A stretch of 64,000 nt of DNA, taken from Viscum album (lineage: Eukaryota; Streptophyta; Magnoliopsida; Santalales; Viscaceae). Below are positions 25,811-37,096 of this stretch, one piece after another (the first letter of the stretch is position 1; each line of letters begins with the position of its first letter). The stretch is from contig CAUJRU010000137.1 in NCBI GenBank assembly GCA_963277665.1, positions 1,483,858 to 1,547,857 on the forward strand, given 5' to 3'. Below the pieces are notes generated by a model. It was given only the letters and a program-made list of their open reading frames with translations. It did not search any database and was not told where the DNA came from. A program made the translations under genes and the position numbers.

Positions 25811-25949
25811 AAATTATTCATGTAATTATTAACAACACAATGTCCCCATCCACTATACTAGGATGAACTGCATGTAACTTTATTTTACTTCTATCTTATT
25901 CTCTAGTCTACATTTCATATACAAAACTAATCAGATGATACATGTGATT

Positions 25950-27700
25950 TTGACCTAAAGTACCACATCCACCGCTATGACCAACATGTCCTATAGTACT
26001 CCAATTTATAGAGTTCTATGGTGTAGAAGAACCTCTTCCCATACTCTAGTTCAGTCTTGTTCCTCCATAAATACCCATTAGTCATGAATTCTAAAAGAAC
26101 TCTTTTATATTACCCCTCATTTAGTAGTCTCCACACTATAGTGGTGTTTAGGGAAACTAGCTACAAATATGACCCAACCAACCACACTGATAGAAAATCA
26201 CTCGAGTATTTCCCTAATTAAAATACCATTCTCCCTAGCTACTCTAATTTCCTCTTACCTTGTTTATGTTCTCATAATGATGTTTCCTACCCTCTAAATA
26301 AATACCTTATGGTCTTCCATAATAAATAATTTGTACTCCACTAGAAGCCTCCTTTGAGATCTACTCTGAAATGGGAGCCTAGTTTACCACCTAAGAAAAC
26401 TTTTTCATACATAATATATTAACATGGGACTTAATCTCACATTGATATCCATCCCAAAAAAGTCTCTCGGTAGTTTCCTCATATCCTACCAATTTTGGGA
26501 AAAAATCACTGTAAATCGGTGAAGTAACCATCATAGTCCATAATGGACATACTCCCCTTGGTCAACCACATAGACTATTATGACCACTCCTACCTCAATG
26601 TCTCAAGGTAAAAGTGATCTAGGAAATTATCTTATAAGTACTTCTATACCATTCCCTCTAACTACTCATCCAGCTCCTGGGTATCTCACTAGTGCTTCAC
26701 TTATCCCCACAACATATAAGTATCCAAATTGATACTCTTCTCCATGAGAGTCTCTAAATGGTCAATAATTTTCTGGATGGACTCAATTTTGAACCCCACT
26801 AACTCAGGTCCCCCATCTCTTATAAAGGTTGGAGGCTGATGAAAATTGAACTCTTGGATTAGATTAGACGTAATATACACATCCCTCTCTATGTATATCT
26901 CGACAAACTACAAAATGCAAGAAAATTTATCATGAAACTTCTCTCATGATGCTTCACCCAGAACTATCGAGGCCTCTTGTCCCACCATGGGAGGATCATT
27001 CCCAGTAATGTAATCCTTTCATATTATCAAATAATTCCATCATGGGGGACTATCTCTATAATGAAAAAAAACATCTTAGGATACAAAACAATTCATTAAC
27101 ACATTTACATTATAGGGTTTCACATAAATTTTAAAACAATATATCCCTCTCACACCATCACACGGTCAAAACAGAGGCACTATCACTACCCTCATCCATC
27201 CCTAACTTGGGACACGGCTAACATAGGGTAAATAATTTTCATAATTGTTGTTTTCTCGATATACACCCATTTTAACCATTCAAATTACCACATTTATCAT
27301 CATTTACAATTATCAATTCCTTATAATGAACCATTTAATTTTAAAAAAACACTCAAATAATGAAAAATATTTTTCATTCCCCAAAACCTAATCATGAATT
27401 TAATTTCTATGCTATCTTTAGATGATTCATGTCACATAAATTTTGAATATCAAAAAATGATGCATGTATAAAAAAAATTCACATCATATTTGGCCATAAG
27501 TAAAATATTAGAAAACAATAATGTCACACAACAAGTGCATGACCCAAGGAGAAATAACATTTAACTGTAACTAAAAACATCAAGAACAAACATCCCACCC
27601 CGGGTACTTGGGGTTTCCCCTACATATCAGTTATCTAATCCCATGCATTCCCTCATGAACAAGTCACAAATCATCATAGTCACATATTTACCTTTCTCAA
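25950..27700 (-). pseudogene. gag remnant with decayed CCHC knuckle
   Basis: Near 26135-26185 the minus strand reads FYQCGWLGHICS, resembling the nucleocapsid knuckle CYQCGxxGHxxxxC with the first Cys changed to Phe. Position between protease and PBS supports gag. No long frame remains and the gag core was not recognised residue by residue. Confidence 0.6.
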
Positions 27701-27732
27701 ATAATAAGGCAATATAAAGGAAAATAAAACAT

Positions 27733-27744
27733 CCTATGATACCA
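27733..27744 (-). other. Primer binding site, initiator Met-tRNA type
   Basis: On the minus strand this reads TGGTATCATAGG, three bases after the presumed LTR edge at 27748. It shares TGGTATCA with the tRNA complement and has the same AT-for-AG change as the PBS at 4898-4909. Confidence 0.65.
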
Positions 27745-27747
27745 CAC

Positions 27748-30079
27748 TATAAAATCCTAACCCAGGTTCCACATACCGGTGCCCTAAGCCAGTTTTCCAC
27801 ATGACCTTAGCACCCACGTATGACAGAGGTTGCTTACTAGTAGTGAGGGTCTAATATTTAATGTGGGGAGACTATAATATCTTTATAAAATCAAAAAATA
27901 GTAGAAATTAATATATAATAACCAAATGATAATAAAAAATTACCAAGATACTAAAATAATCAATAAAGACCAACATTTAATGATGAATCCCAAAAAAGGG
28001 GGAAATGACCATAAAATAAAGTAGTAAATATTTAATACCGTATCCAAATTGGTATTGACATCCAATATAGTTCTCTCATCCATTATCCTTTACAAATACC
28101 AACTCAACCATCTAACAAAGAGCTCTTTCCCTTATCCTGTCCTACAAACATGATGTCTATTTGGGTACTAATCAGGAATCCTGAGTAGTGTGTGAGTATA
28201 ACCCATTAGGCCACTACCAAAGGAATCTAAAGAAATAGTAAATCTATAACAGTGTATTTAGTTGTATAAATAATAAATAATAAATGACAATTATAATTAG
28301 GCTTTATAGCTATTATTCCTTAATCAAGAACAGATCTTCCCTGGGTTCACCATGATACCCGAGCCAATCATACATACATAGACCCATTCTGGAGTCTAAA
28401 CCATAAACTATAGGGAAATAAAAATTCAATATTTTTGTTGGATTTAATTATTCATTTAATTATAATTTCATTTTAGGCACCTTGTAACATTAGTCCTCAT
28501 ACCAATATCTCATGCACGTAGAACATTAATCCAATAAAAATATCTTGGGGGCCTAGAGGATCATTTCTGAGAAACCCATATATATTTGGAGCATCATTCC
28601 AAGAATCACAACTCATTGTTCACATGCATGTATTGGGGTTCTATAGGAATATTTTGGAACCCCATGGGTGTTTGGAGCATCAATCACTAACCCAAAACTG
28701 ATTGATCACAACACATATATCAGAATATATAAATCATGGTTTAACATCATTAACCTTCTTATCAATCATTCACAACATGGATCACAATTTAATTTATCAA
28801 TCACAACCATGTTTCTTAAATTTAACCCCAAATCCATTTTTTCATTTTAATAATAAGCATCTTTTTTGTTGATTGGGAACCTCACAATAAAAATTCAAAC
28901 AAAATAAACCTGTCCAAATACAAAATTCAAACTTTACACACAGATAACAATAAATGGTAACATGCATCTTTCATGTGCCTCGATTGCACAACTCATATAC
29001 CCTTCAAGGAAACGTAATTTTTTCCTTTAAATACCATTATCAACATGAAATAAGGATTTATTTAAATTTAAAAAACAAAAAATTTACATTATACATTCCA
29101 CTTATCATCATTTCAAGGTAATTGGTACAACCCATGGGTTCCAAACATTCATGTTCTCATAACCTCAAATGGGATCCATAAAGGGTCTCCCAATTTAACA
29201 GGAATTAATTTAACTTTTTAATTTAAAATATATTGAAAAACATGGAAATAAAATGGGGCAATTACATACACATGATATTAATCTTTACTGTGGTAATTAT
29301 AAATTAGATCCCATACCTCAAGATCATTTATGAATGATCACCAAACCATAGCCCTTGATTTGATGTAGAACGATCGAAATCAAAACAAAAAGGAAGATCT
29401 AGGATCAAAATTTATGATTAAGATAAGAAAATATCCCTAAAAACATAGACATAAACCATAAAAATGTAGTAATTCAACCCTTTAAAAGGGGAGATAAATA
29501 TAGAAGAGAGATGAACCTTAAACATGGAAGATAATCTCTTACCGGAGATCCAATGTTCTTCAACCGGACCTTCGATTCACAAAGGAAGTAGTTTGAGGAT
29601 CCTTGGAACCCTATTTATAGAATCCAAAAATGATGGAAATCATATTAGGTCGAAATAGGGTGATAATTTATATAAACATGGGGCTCAAGGATTTTTATAC
29701 AAATTTTTAGGGGTTTAACATCCCGCACGCACGGTTTCCTAGGCAGGCCTACACAGTGTGACAAACCATGTACCCTAACTATGAACCCTTAATGTCTAGG
29801 GTTCATGGTTTATCCTAGGTTGGTGTATGGTTTGTTTAACTATGTGATAACCATACAATCCTCCTATGTCTTCTGGTGCACGTTCAACTAGGGGTGGGTG
29901 AAAAGTTTTAGAAAATTGTGTGTGAACTATGAACTTCTCGAGAACCCTCCAAAAAGGTCAAAAAATCACCCAAACATACCCAATAAAAGCCTCAACCAAT
30001 TTATTATAAAAAATGATAAAAGTACATAAAAATTTAATAGAATCCACAACAATGGTAAGGATCTGACATATGTGTTACA
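27748..30079 (-). repeat. 5' LTR of the truncated gypsy element
   Basis: The right edge is gtgttaca (minus TGTAACAC, the usual LTR start). The left edge, at the PBS, reads tataaaatcc where TG is expected, so that end has decayed. The 2332-bp region holds a good minus-strand TATA box at 29611-29620. It has no partner LTR in the window, so the boundaries rest on the PBS and the terminal motif only. Confidence 0.6.
29541..29620 (-). promoter_or_regulatory. LTR promoter: TATA box plus leader 5' splice site
   Basis: CTATAAATAG on the minus strand (29620-29611) matches the plant TATA consensus. About 70 bases downstream is CCGGTAAGAG, with the donor GT at 29542-29541, a near-perfect 5' splice site. 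A spliced leader is known for some plant LTR elements. Here it is inferred from sequence alone. Confidence 0.45.
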
Positions 30080-31860
30080 ACATTATTTCTCTTTTTTAAA
30101 AAAATTATCTCCACTATCATGTTGGGGCATAATGTTCACTTAGTAGTTCATAGTAGTGAACACTTTCTTTCCTTTTAATCTTACCCAGCATAAAAATTGA
30201 ATAATGATGTAATCTCATGATGTATGATTAAATCGACTATTTCCTAAAATACACCAATAAAAATTATGACATCTATAATATAATTGTATCTTTGTTTTTA
30301 AAACCATTAAAAAGTCACCTAAAAAACTAAAAAATACCTCTTAAAAATTATATAACTCTTTAACATATCTATAATTCATCTTAAAAAACTATTTCAAAAA
30401 ATCACAAAAAAAAATTAAGAAAACTCGATTTTTTTCATAAGCATTCTCTAGCCACTTTACTTATGTTCCATAATTTTTCATCATGAATATCATTGGTAAA
30501 AAAATACCAATGATAAGAATAAAATATTATACATAACATAAAATATTATAGATTTATGAGATAATTGAAATATAACAAGCGAGATCAAGGAAGTTCCCCC
30601 TATAGGGTTTAATATTTTTAAAGTGCTAATTAAGGACAAAAAATTATGATGATAATAAAGACATATATTTTTATGTATGTATGTTTGTATATATCCCAAA
30701 AAATTATGAGATGATTTAATAATATAAAATAATAGTGTGATATATAAATTTCTTTAGATTGTAATTAATGAATAGATAAAATGAACCAAAAGAGAAAAAC
30801 ATGAGGGAGAGTGTCTCCTAAGAAACGTGGAAATGTATGAATTTCAAAAAAATAAATAATTGAATATAAATAGGACATGTATATCCAAAAAATTCTATGA
30901 AAATTGGAATTATATAATTTCATAGGAAAATATACTCAACATAGAAGTTTATAAATAATAAAGTAGAATATAATAATTATAAATGAGATTGAAGTAATAA
31001 TCCCTTTATAAACATCATAATAAATGAATTAAACATGAATAATTTGGAGAATTATAAATTGTTATAAATATTCAATGAATTAAATAGAAGATAATAAATA
31101 TTATAAATTAAATTAAACTTTCATTCAAATAATCCAAATTAAGAATAGATATAGATAATTTAAAATAAGAAGAGAGATCAATAGAGAACCATATATCATA
31201 AATTTTGGCCTACATAAATTCACTCAAACTCCTTGAATAATCTTATTTAGTTTACTATTTATCCATTATATGACCAAATTTAAATTTATTTCACTTAATT
31301 TTAATCCTTTATATTCATTTATAACATATATTAGTAATTATTAGTCTATATAGATAATTTAATATTAATCGTTCGAAATGGTTAATGCTTACTTCAGTGT
31401 AGAGCTCTCAATAATTATTCCATCAATCTTAATAATATACAGTTTATTATATTCAATAATGTAATATAAGTTATAAAGTTTAATGTTAATTCCATGTTAG
31501 GTAAAATTACAGTCCATAAAAAAATGATCCACAATTCTGTATGCATAGTGATTTTATCAACAATGAAATGTTATTTTAATTATGATTTTTAATTTAAATA
31601 GTATAATATAAAAGTATTAAACATAACATAAATTTATTTTTAATCCAATATATGAAAATTATTAAAGTTTTATTAACCCTACATGATGATAACGATGATT
31701 TTAGAGTATCATTTTTCATGCATGTGTTTAAACGGATCAAAACATAATAAAACTAGTAGATAATATGATTATAGGTAAATTGTTATTTCATTATTATATC
31801 AAAATTAAAGAAAAAATATTAAAGAGATTTGAATGGCTCCTTGGGTAACCTTAAATAATG
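30080..31860. other. AT-rich spacer with a dispersed repeat
   Basis: No coding was recognised. The minus-strand frame at 30490-30699 has no family features. The part at 30770-31200 is repeated at 60915-61330. Confidence 0.45.
30770..31200. repeat. Dispersed repeat, copy 1 (see 60915-61330)
   Basis: Shared blocks in the same order and orientation are gagggagagtgtctcc (30804), aaatatac-caacatag (30928), and aataat-cctt--aaacatcataa (30994). The second copy has them at 60950, 61071 and 61142. The family is unknown. No terminal motif was found, so this may be part of an LTR. Confidence 0.65.
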
Positions 31861-32071
31861 CAGGTGTTTGGGTTAACCAAAATAGACTGTAAGTTGGTAA
31901 CATCAAGGCCTCAAACATAATTTTTATATTTATATTCCATAATTATCCATTATATATAATGTAGCATCTTATCAACTGGCCACTAACCCTTGCACCCCCA
32001 TTTTATAACTTTGGTTACCTTTCTCTTTTTTAATTTTTCTTTCATTCCTACTTATTTCTTTCATCCAATAA

Positions 32072-32131
32072 GCTGTAAAGATGAAAAATTCATTTCGTAA
32101 TGCCTACTTAAACCTTGGAAATGTCTATAAG
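32072..32131 (+). pseudogene. Exon relic of a SECRET AGENT-type O-GlcNAc transferase (TPR region)
   Basis: Twenty codons read AVKMKNSFRNAYLNLGNVYK and are followed at once by GTATGT (32132), a good 5' splice site. This resembles the tetratricopeptide repeat of plant SECRET AGENT, where EAVKLKPSFPDAYLNLGNVYK ends an exon-like block, with few differences in the last eleven residues. The codon before it would be Glu and is TAA here. SECRET AGENT transfers N-acetylglucosamine to Ser/Thr of nuclear and cytosolic proteins; only one TPR helix pair is present. The next TPR segment (ALGMPQEAI) was not found in the following 1.4 kb. It is therefore a captured or relic fragment, not a gene. Another TPR protein is possible but fits less well. 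Confidence 0.6.
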
Positions 32132-33990
32132 GTATGTTGTGGTAACTTTGTTTTGTTGTAAGTTCTTGATCTTTTAATTGATTGGGTCAATTTTTTAACC
32201 TTTTACATTCTCTAAGAATGAAAAATAAAGCTATTTTTTCTTCTAGTGTGCTATTCAAATACTAATAGAATTATGTATGATATTTTGTTGATAATTAAAA
32301 GTGGACCAGCTTTTGGGAGAGAATATTGTGAAGTCAGATTGTCCCTGTTTTTTTCCTAAACACATCGAACCAAGTTAGGGTGTTCATAAGAATTGGTGGT
32401 TAGGAAACATGAGTGAAGAAGAAACTTATAGAACATTCATGCCATTGTAAATAAATTACTCTATCCTTTCTAATCTGGTGATTTTCCATACTTTTATTCA
32501 ATACAAATTAATTTATTTTTGTTTCTTTGGTTTCTATTCCTATATTTTCTGATATACATTTTTGTGTTTTTTGTTGAATTTATATCCATTCAAACAACTA
32601 TGGTAACAATCTATAATCTGTAAAAAATTCTATACCCCCACCCCACTACCCATTCCTTGGGCTCTGTCGCAAACCCTATCCTTTCTAATCAGGTGATTTT
32701 TTCAAACATCTTAAATAAAAATTAATTTATTTTTGTTTTTATGGTTTCTATTCCTATAGTATATTTTGTAAAGTATATAATTTCATAATCTCATGCCTCC
32801 CATGTTTCTTTCATATTAACATAGTATGAAATTTAAGTATACATGAATTGTATACTATATGATTCTTACTGTAAGCATAATTTTTATATTGTATTCAATT
32901 ACAATATGCATAACATATCAAAAGATTAAAAAAGAACTAGATTTTTTATAGTATGCAGAGTGATTCAATTGGTGAATTTGTTTAAGTGTAGTGTGTGGCC
33001 ATCTAGTCAGTCCAATAGTGTAATTGATGTGCTCCTATTCATAGTTTTTTATACTACCTGGAAGTACTTTCAAAGATTCGGCTTCTATCAAGGACATCAT
33101 TCAGCAACCTCTAGAAGGTAGTTCTACTACTATATGAAATTTATGCTACTTTGACTTGTGATTCCACTATGGTTCTTATTTAGTAAATGTGTATCCTATT
33201 ACTTTAGATTTTTTCCACCCACTATATCACAATTCCACTATTATTATAAGCATGTTTCCATGATTTAATTTTATGTAACTTTTATGTGTAAATCAAATCC
33301 ATCAGAGTTCCAAGAACCAATTTTTGACCAAAAAACAAGAGTAAAATTTGACAAATCACAAACTAGGATAAACATGAAAGATGACCATGGGTTTCATTTC
33401 TTTTAAGATGATATCGAATAATAAACCCAATTAGGGAAGGAATATTTCTTTGGAAAATGATAATGATGGACCTCGATCTATTTGAACCACACTTTCTTGA
33501 GTTGTTAAATTGTTGGAAGTTAGGAACTAAACCTTATCTGAGATTCTATTTCCAATACCTATGTGTTGTTTGATGAATCAAATTTTTATAAAGTAGTCAA
33601 CATAACCATAACTCTTAAATATATATTAGGATAAGGTTCATTAAGATTATATTGAGGTTGAAAGGATTTGATTTGAGTTGTCAAAATCGATATGTGCAGA
33701 AGGGGATGAATGTGAAACCATTTGATTGAGGATAAGGGAACTAAAACTCACTATGGATCAAATGAAGAGGATGAATTACCATGATGATATTCGGTTTATA
33801 GGTAGAGATGAATTACTGAGCATTTATGAAGTTGATTTGAAATGAAAAATCCCATTAGAAAGTTGAAATTGATGATTTATTGATTGATAATTGGTTGAAC
33901 TAATGAATAGTTGAATTATATATCTTTTCCAAGACATTGGATTTGGTCTTCGGATTGATTCTTGAGAATTCTAGGACTTTCAATTTTGGT
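32132..33990. other. Gene-free stretch after the exon relic
   Basis: No further SECRET AGENT exon was recognised. It contains one local duplication (32461-32760). A short open stretch near 33050-33135 (reading SASIKDIIQQPLEGSS in one frame) looks protein-like but could not be assigned. T-rich plus-strand runs are compatible with captured intron sequence. Confidence 0.4.
32461..32760. repeat. Direct duplication of ~85-90 bp, 215 bp apart
   Basis: ctatcctttctaatctggtgatttt ... gttt-tggtttctattcctata at 32461-32546 recurs at 32676-32760 with scattered changes. The intervening 125 bases are unrelated, apart from a C-rich run near 32635-32650. Confidence 0.8.
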
Positions 33991-33991
33991 T

Positions 33992-34210
33992 CCAATGATT
34001 AGAAAATTTAGCAAGGATAAATTTGTGCCAATCCAGTTGGACACGAGGAGATGCATGAATATAGAGAGATATTAGAGGGTGGGACATGAGGAGATGCATA
34101 AATTTGTGCTAATCCAGTTGGACACGAGGCGATGCATAAATTTGTGCCAATCCAGTTGGTTCCATAAATTTGTGCCAATGATTAGAAAATTTAGCAAGGA
34201 TTTGGAATCC
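33992..34210. repeat. Nested short duplications
   Basis: ccaatgattagaaaatttagcaaggat occurs at 33992 and 34175. Between these, aaatttgtgc(c/t)aatccagttgg occurs at 34020, 34099 and 34138, with a partial copy at 34165. gaggagatgcat-type words occur at 34046, 34089 and 34127. This appears to be several rounds of slippage or duplication in an ORF relic. Confidence 0.8.
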
Positions 34211-34399
34211 TGAAGGATCCTGGACTAAGATTTGGTATACGTCCCTCACGTGGGGGAGATGCATGAATATAGAGAGATATCTATTTCCCATTCTAGATAA
34301 CTTAGAGGAGTAATAAAGAAAGTGAAAAAAATTTAGATATAAGTGGGAGAAACTTGAGGAACCCGGACCAATCACATGAATGGGGGGGAGGTAGGGAGA

Positions 34400-35420
34400 T
34401 GATCACCTATATGCCCTTGTGAAAATGAAGCTTTCCACTAGGTGGAGGGAAATTTCTTGGATAAATGTTCACATGAGGCCTAAACACCACAAATGAATTG
34501 TATGATGTAGAATCAGAGGGTGGGACACAGTCGAGGAGGAGGGGTAGTGGTGGCTCTGAAGACCACACATCCGGAAGAGTGGGAAGATCCCTTGGACCAG
34601 GTATTTAAAGTGGGGAAATCAGGACAATAGGAACTAGGGGAGGCACTATAGGAAGTTGAAGGACCACCGGGGAAACAGCAGGAGGTGAATTAGAAGTGGG
34701 TGAAAACGAAGACGCACCCTTGTCACGAGGATCCATGGAAACTTTAGGCTGCATTGAAGGGATATGAAGAGTATAAACACCATTGTGGGGGCCTAAGGAC
34801 CAAAATGAATGTGTTTTCACAGATATGCTAAGTGTCCTTGCAATAGGAAGTGGGAGATGAAATACATTAGTAATTGATGAAAGAGCTTTTCCACAAGGAG
34901 AAATTCCCTGCCATGAGGAGGATGCAGTTAGGGAATGGTTGGAGAGATCCATATCCACACAGATCTGGGAAGAGGAAGCATCAAGAAGCTAATAAATGTG
35001 CTTGTCCACAAAAAAATATCCAACCACGTCACTGACAAAATGATGGAAATCCAGGTTATGAAAGGGCAAGGGGAGGCCCAGGAGAAGGAACCACACCGCA
35101 TCCTAGGAGAATCTGCAACCCATGTGAACAATGAGTTTCCACCGAAAGAGTTGGAATAAACAGTTTTCACATGAATAATAGGAAGAAGACCAATACAAGG
35201 TGAATTACTCCCAAGAAGAAATAACCACACAAAAATCCAACCATTAAATAATTGAATTCCTCACCATTCTATTCAGTGAGCACGAAGCCAATAGATTCTG
35301 AAATTAGGGGAGAAGAGGCCAATTTTGAAAAGACTCAATCTATATTACATGTGGGTAAATACCATTATAAAAGACTCAATATAGAAAGGATTTTGTGGAA
35401 AATTATGAGTTGAAGAAAAA
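34400..35420 (-). pseudogene. DUF4283-type transposon ORF remnant (LINE ORF1-like)
   Basis: A minus-strand frame reads DAVWFLLLGLPLPFHNLDF, then VVGYFFVDKHIY, then SSSQICVDMDLSN near 35110-34925. This matches the DUF4283 pattern (W-x-R-x-x-GLP-x-x-x-W, then G-x-x-x-x-VD-x-x-T, then A-R-I-x-V-x-x-D) common in plant LINE ORF1 proteins. Upstream, RWKLIVHMGC fits the segment that normally precedes it. The frame continues to 34605 as a Ser/Pro-rich tail (PPAVSPVVLQLPIVPPLVP). Stops occur after CRFS and after KHIY. No endonuclease or RT was found nearby. The 100-aa minus frame and 74-aa plus frame over the same bases are off-frame. Confidence 0.6.
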
Positions 35421-35517
35421 ACTACAAAATAATCTAAATAATTTTTTCCTACACCAACCTTCTTCACCATACAGTGCACCATTCCTCTTAATCAAAAAAA
35501 GATGGGTAAATGCACCT

Positions 35518-35775
35518 TTGGACAGCCATTGGACACCCCACCTTGCACCCTCCCCCTGCCCTGCAGATCCCCCGGCACCCTGAACAGCACTTGGACACCC
35601 CACCTGCACCCTGCCCCGCAGACCCCCCCCCCCCCCCCCGAACAACCCTTATACATCCCCCTAGATAGCCCCTCCTAGACACCCCACCTACACTCTCCCC
35701 CTGCCCTGCAGACCCCCAGGCACCCCCCCCCCCTGGATAGCCCTTGGACACCCCACCTGGACAGCCCCTTCTAGA
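35518..35775. repeat. C-rich minisatellite, ~62-84 bp units
   Basis: Units start with g(g/a)acaccccacc at about 35531, 35593, 35677 and 35746. They continue into C-rich words such as ccctgccctgcagaccccc. A 17-base C run lies at 35623-35639. The surrounding DNA is AT-rich, so the composition change is abrupt. Open frames on both strands here are repeat artefacts. Confidence 0.85.
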
Positions 35776-35789
35776 AAATTCTATAGCCA

Positions 35790-36045
35790 TCAGTAACTTC
35801 ACTTCATTATGAAAGAATGAAAAATGAAAAATGCCTTGAAACTTTTCCAAGAATAGTCTTTGTCTGGCTTAGTCTGAATAATAGACTTCCACCACTTATA
35901 ACTCAGACCCTCTAGTGAGATGGTTACAAAAATAAACTTAAGAGACGCATAAATCTAAAGCTGGATAAAAATATCCTCAACCTTCAGTACCAAAACCAAT
36001 TCATCCTAAGAATCTTGTTACCCAGGAATTATTGTGAGGCTACAA
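35790..36045 (-). pseudogene. gag remnant between two minisatellites
   Basis: One minus-strand frame reads ELVLVLKVEDIFIQL, then a stop, then IYASLKFIFVTISLEG, then LSYKWWKSIIQTKPDKDYSW and KSFKAFF. This matches the Retrotrans_gag core of gypsy elements (EExx..., xxKVxxATxxLEGxAxxWWxxxxxTxxxxTWxxFKxxF). Nothing of the gag amino terminus or of pol follows. The sequence upstream of it (higher coordinates) is the 286-bp minisatellite and that downstream is the C-rich one. Confidence 0.75.
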
Positions 36046-36054
36046 TCTTGATTC

Positions 36055-37096
36055 TGGGGGGCTGTTGCAGGATGAAATGAAGGTGGAAGGGGGTTGGTGT
36101 GGATTGGATGTGGCTGAAGCAGGGCCAAATCACAGCATAAATGCGGCGTGACTGTGGCGTGACTGCGGCGTGACCGCAGCATGACTGCAGCGTAACCGCG
36201 ATGTGACCGCGGTGTGTTGGCCCGGTCCAGTGACATTCGCGGGGCAGCATCTTCTGACCAGGAGTGAAGGGATCGAGAGGAGGCTATAATGCTGGTGGAA
36301 GGGGCTGGTTGCAAGTGCTGGGGGGATGGTGCGGGCTGATTCAAAGGTGGAAGGGGGGCTGTTTCGGGCTGGAATACTGGTGGAAGTGGGATGAAATGAA
36401 GGTGGAAGGGAGCTGGTGTGGGCTGGATGTGGTTGGAGCAGGGCCAAATCAAGGCATTAATGCATCGTGACCAGAGTGTAACCACAGTGTGACCGCGGCG
36501 TGTTGGCCCGGTTCAGCGACATCCGCAGGGAATCATCTTCAGGTCAGGAGTTAAGGGAGCGAGAGGAGGCTAGAATTTTGGTGGAAGGGGGATGGTTGCA
36601 GGTCTTGGGAAGATGGTGCGGGCTGATTCGAATGTGGAAGGGGGGCTATTGCGGGCTGGAATACTGGTGGCAGCGGGCTGAAATGAAGGTGGAAGGGGGA
36701 TGGTGTGGGCTGGATGTGGCTGGAGCAGGTCCAAATCATGGTGTGACCGTGGCGTGACTACAGCGTGACCGCGGCGTGACCACAGCGTGTTGGCCCAGTC
36801 TAGCGACATCCATGGGGCAGCATCTTCCGGCCAAGAGCAAAGGGAGTGGGAGGAGGCTGGAATGCTGGTGGAAGGGGGTTGGTTTCAAGTGTTGGGGGGA
36901 TGGTGCGGGCTGATTCGAAGGTGGAAGGGGGGTGTTGTGGGCTGGAATGCTGGTGGCAGCGTGCTGAAATGAAGGTGGAAGGTGGTAGGTGTGGGCTGGA
37001 TGTGGCCGGAGCAAGGCCAAATCACGGCATTACTACGGCGTGACCGCGGCGTGACCGCGGCGTGACCGCGGTGTGATCGCGGTGTGACCGCGGAAT
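36055..37096. repeat. GC-rich minisatellite: 286-319 bp units with inner 11-bp repeats
   Basis: The marker gaaatgaaggtggaagg falls at 36074, 36393, 36680 and 36966, spacings of 319, 287 and 286. Each unit has a G-rich half (ggtggaagggggctg, gctggaatactggtgg) and an inner array of an 11-mer near CGTGACCGCGG, repeated about 3 to 7 times (36139-36215, 36466-36505, 36735-36790, 37025-37095). The array then runs into ttggccc(g/a)gtc in the first three units. Because 286 and 287 are not multiples of three, each unit is open in a different frame. This explains the many overlapping open frames on both strands and argues against a protein. Confidence 0.88.

Larger units (their letters stand above)
22675..30079 (-). 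mobile_element. Truncated, degenerate Ty3/gypsy element
   Basis: The minus-strand order is 5' LTR (30079 to 27748), initiator Met-tRNA PBS (27744-27733), gag knuckle, protease, RT, RNase H and integrase. Integrase coding runs into DVFHVSxLHEYL and stops at 22674, directly against the TGTAACACCCC start of another LTR. The integrase tail, PPT and 3' LTR are missing at that point, so the element was interrupted or deleted there. A 3' LTR was not recognised elsewhere in the window. All domains carry stops and altered catalytic residues. Confidence 0.85.

Noticed and set aside
34109..34375. 88-aa minus-strand open frame
   Set aside because: It is made largely of local duplications and shows no recognisable domain; at most it is the decayed tail of the DUF4283-type ORF.
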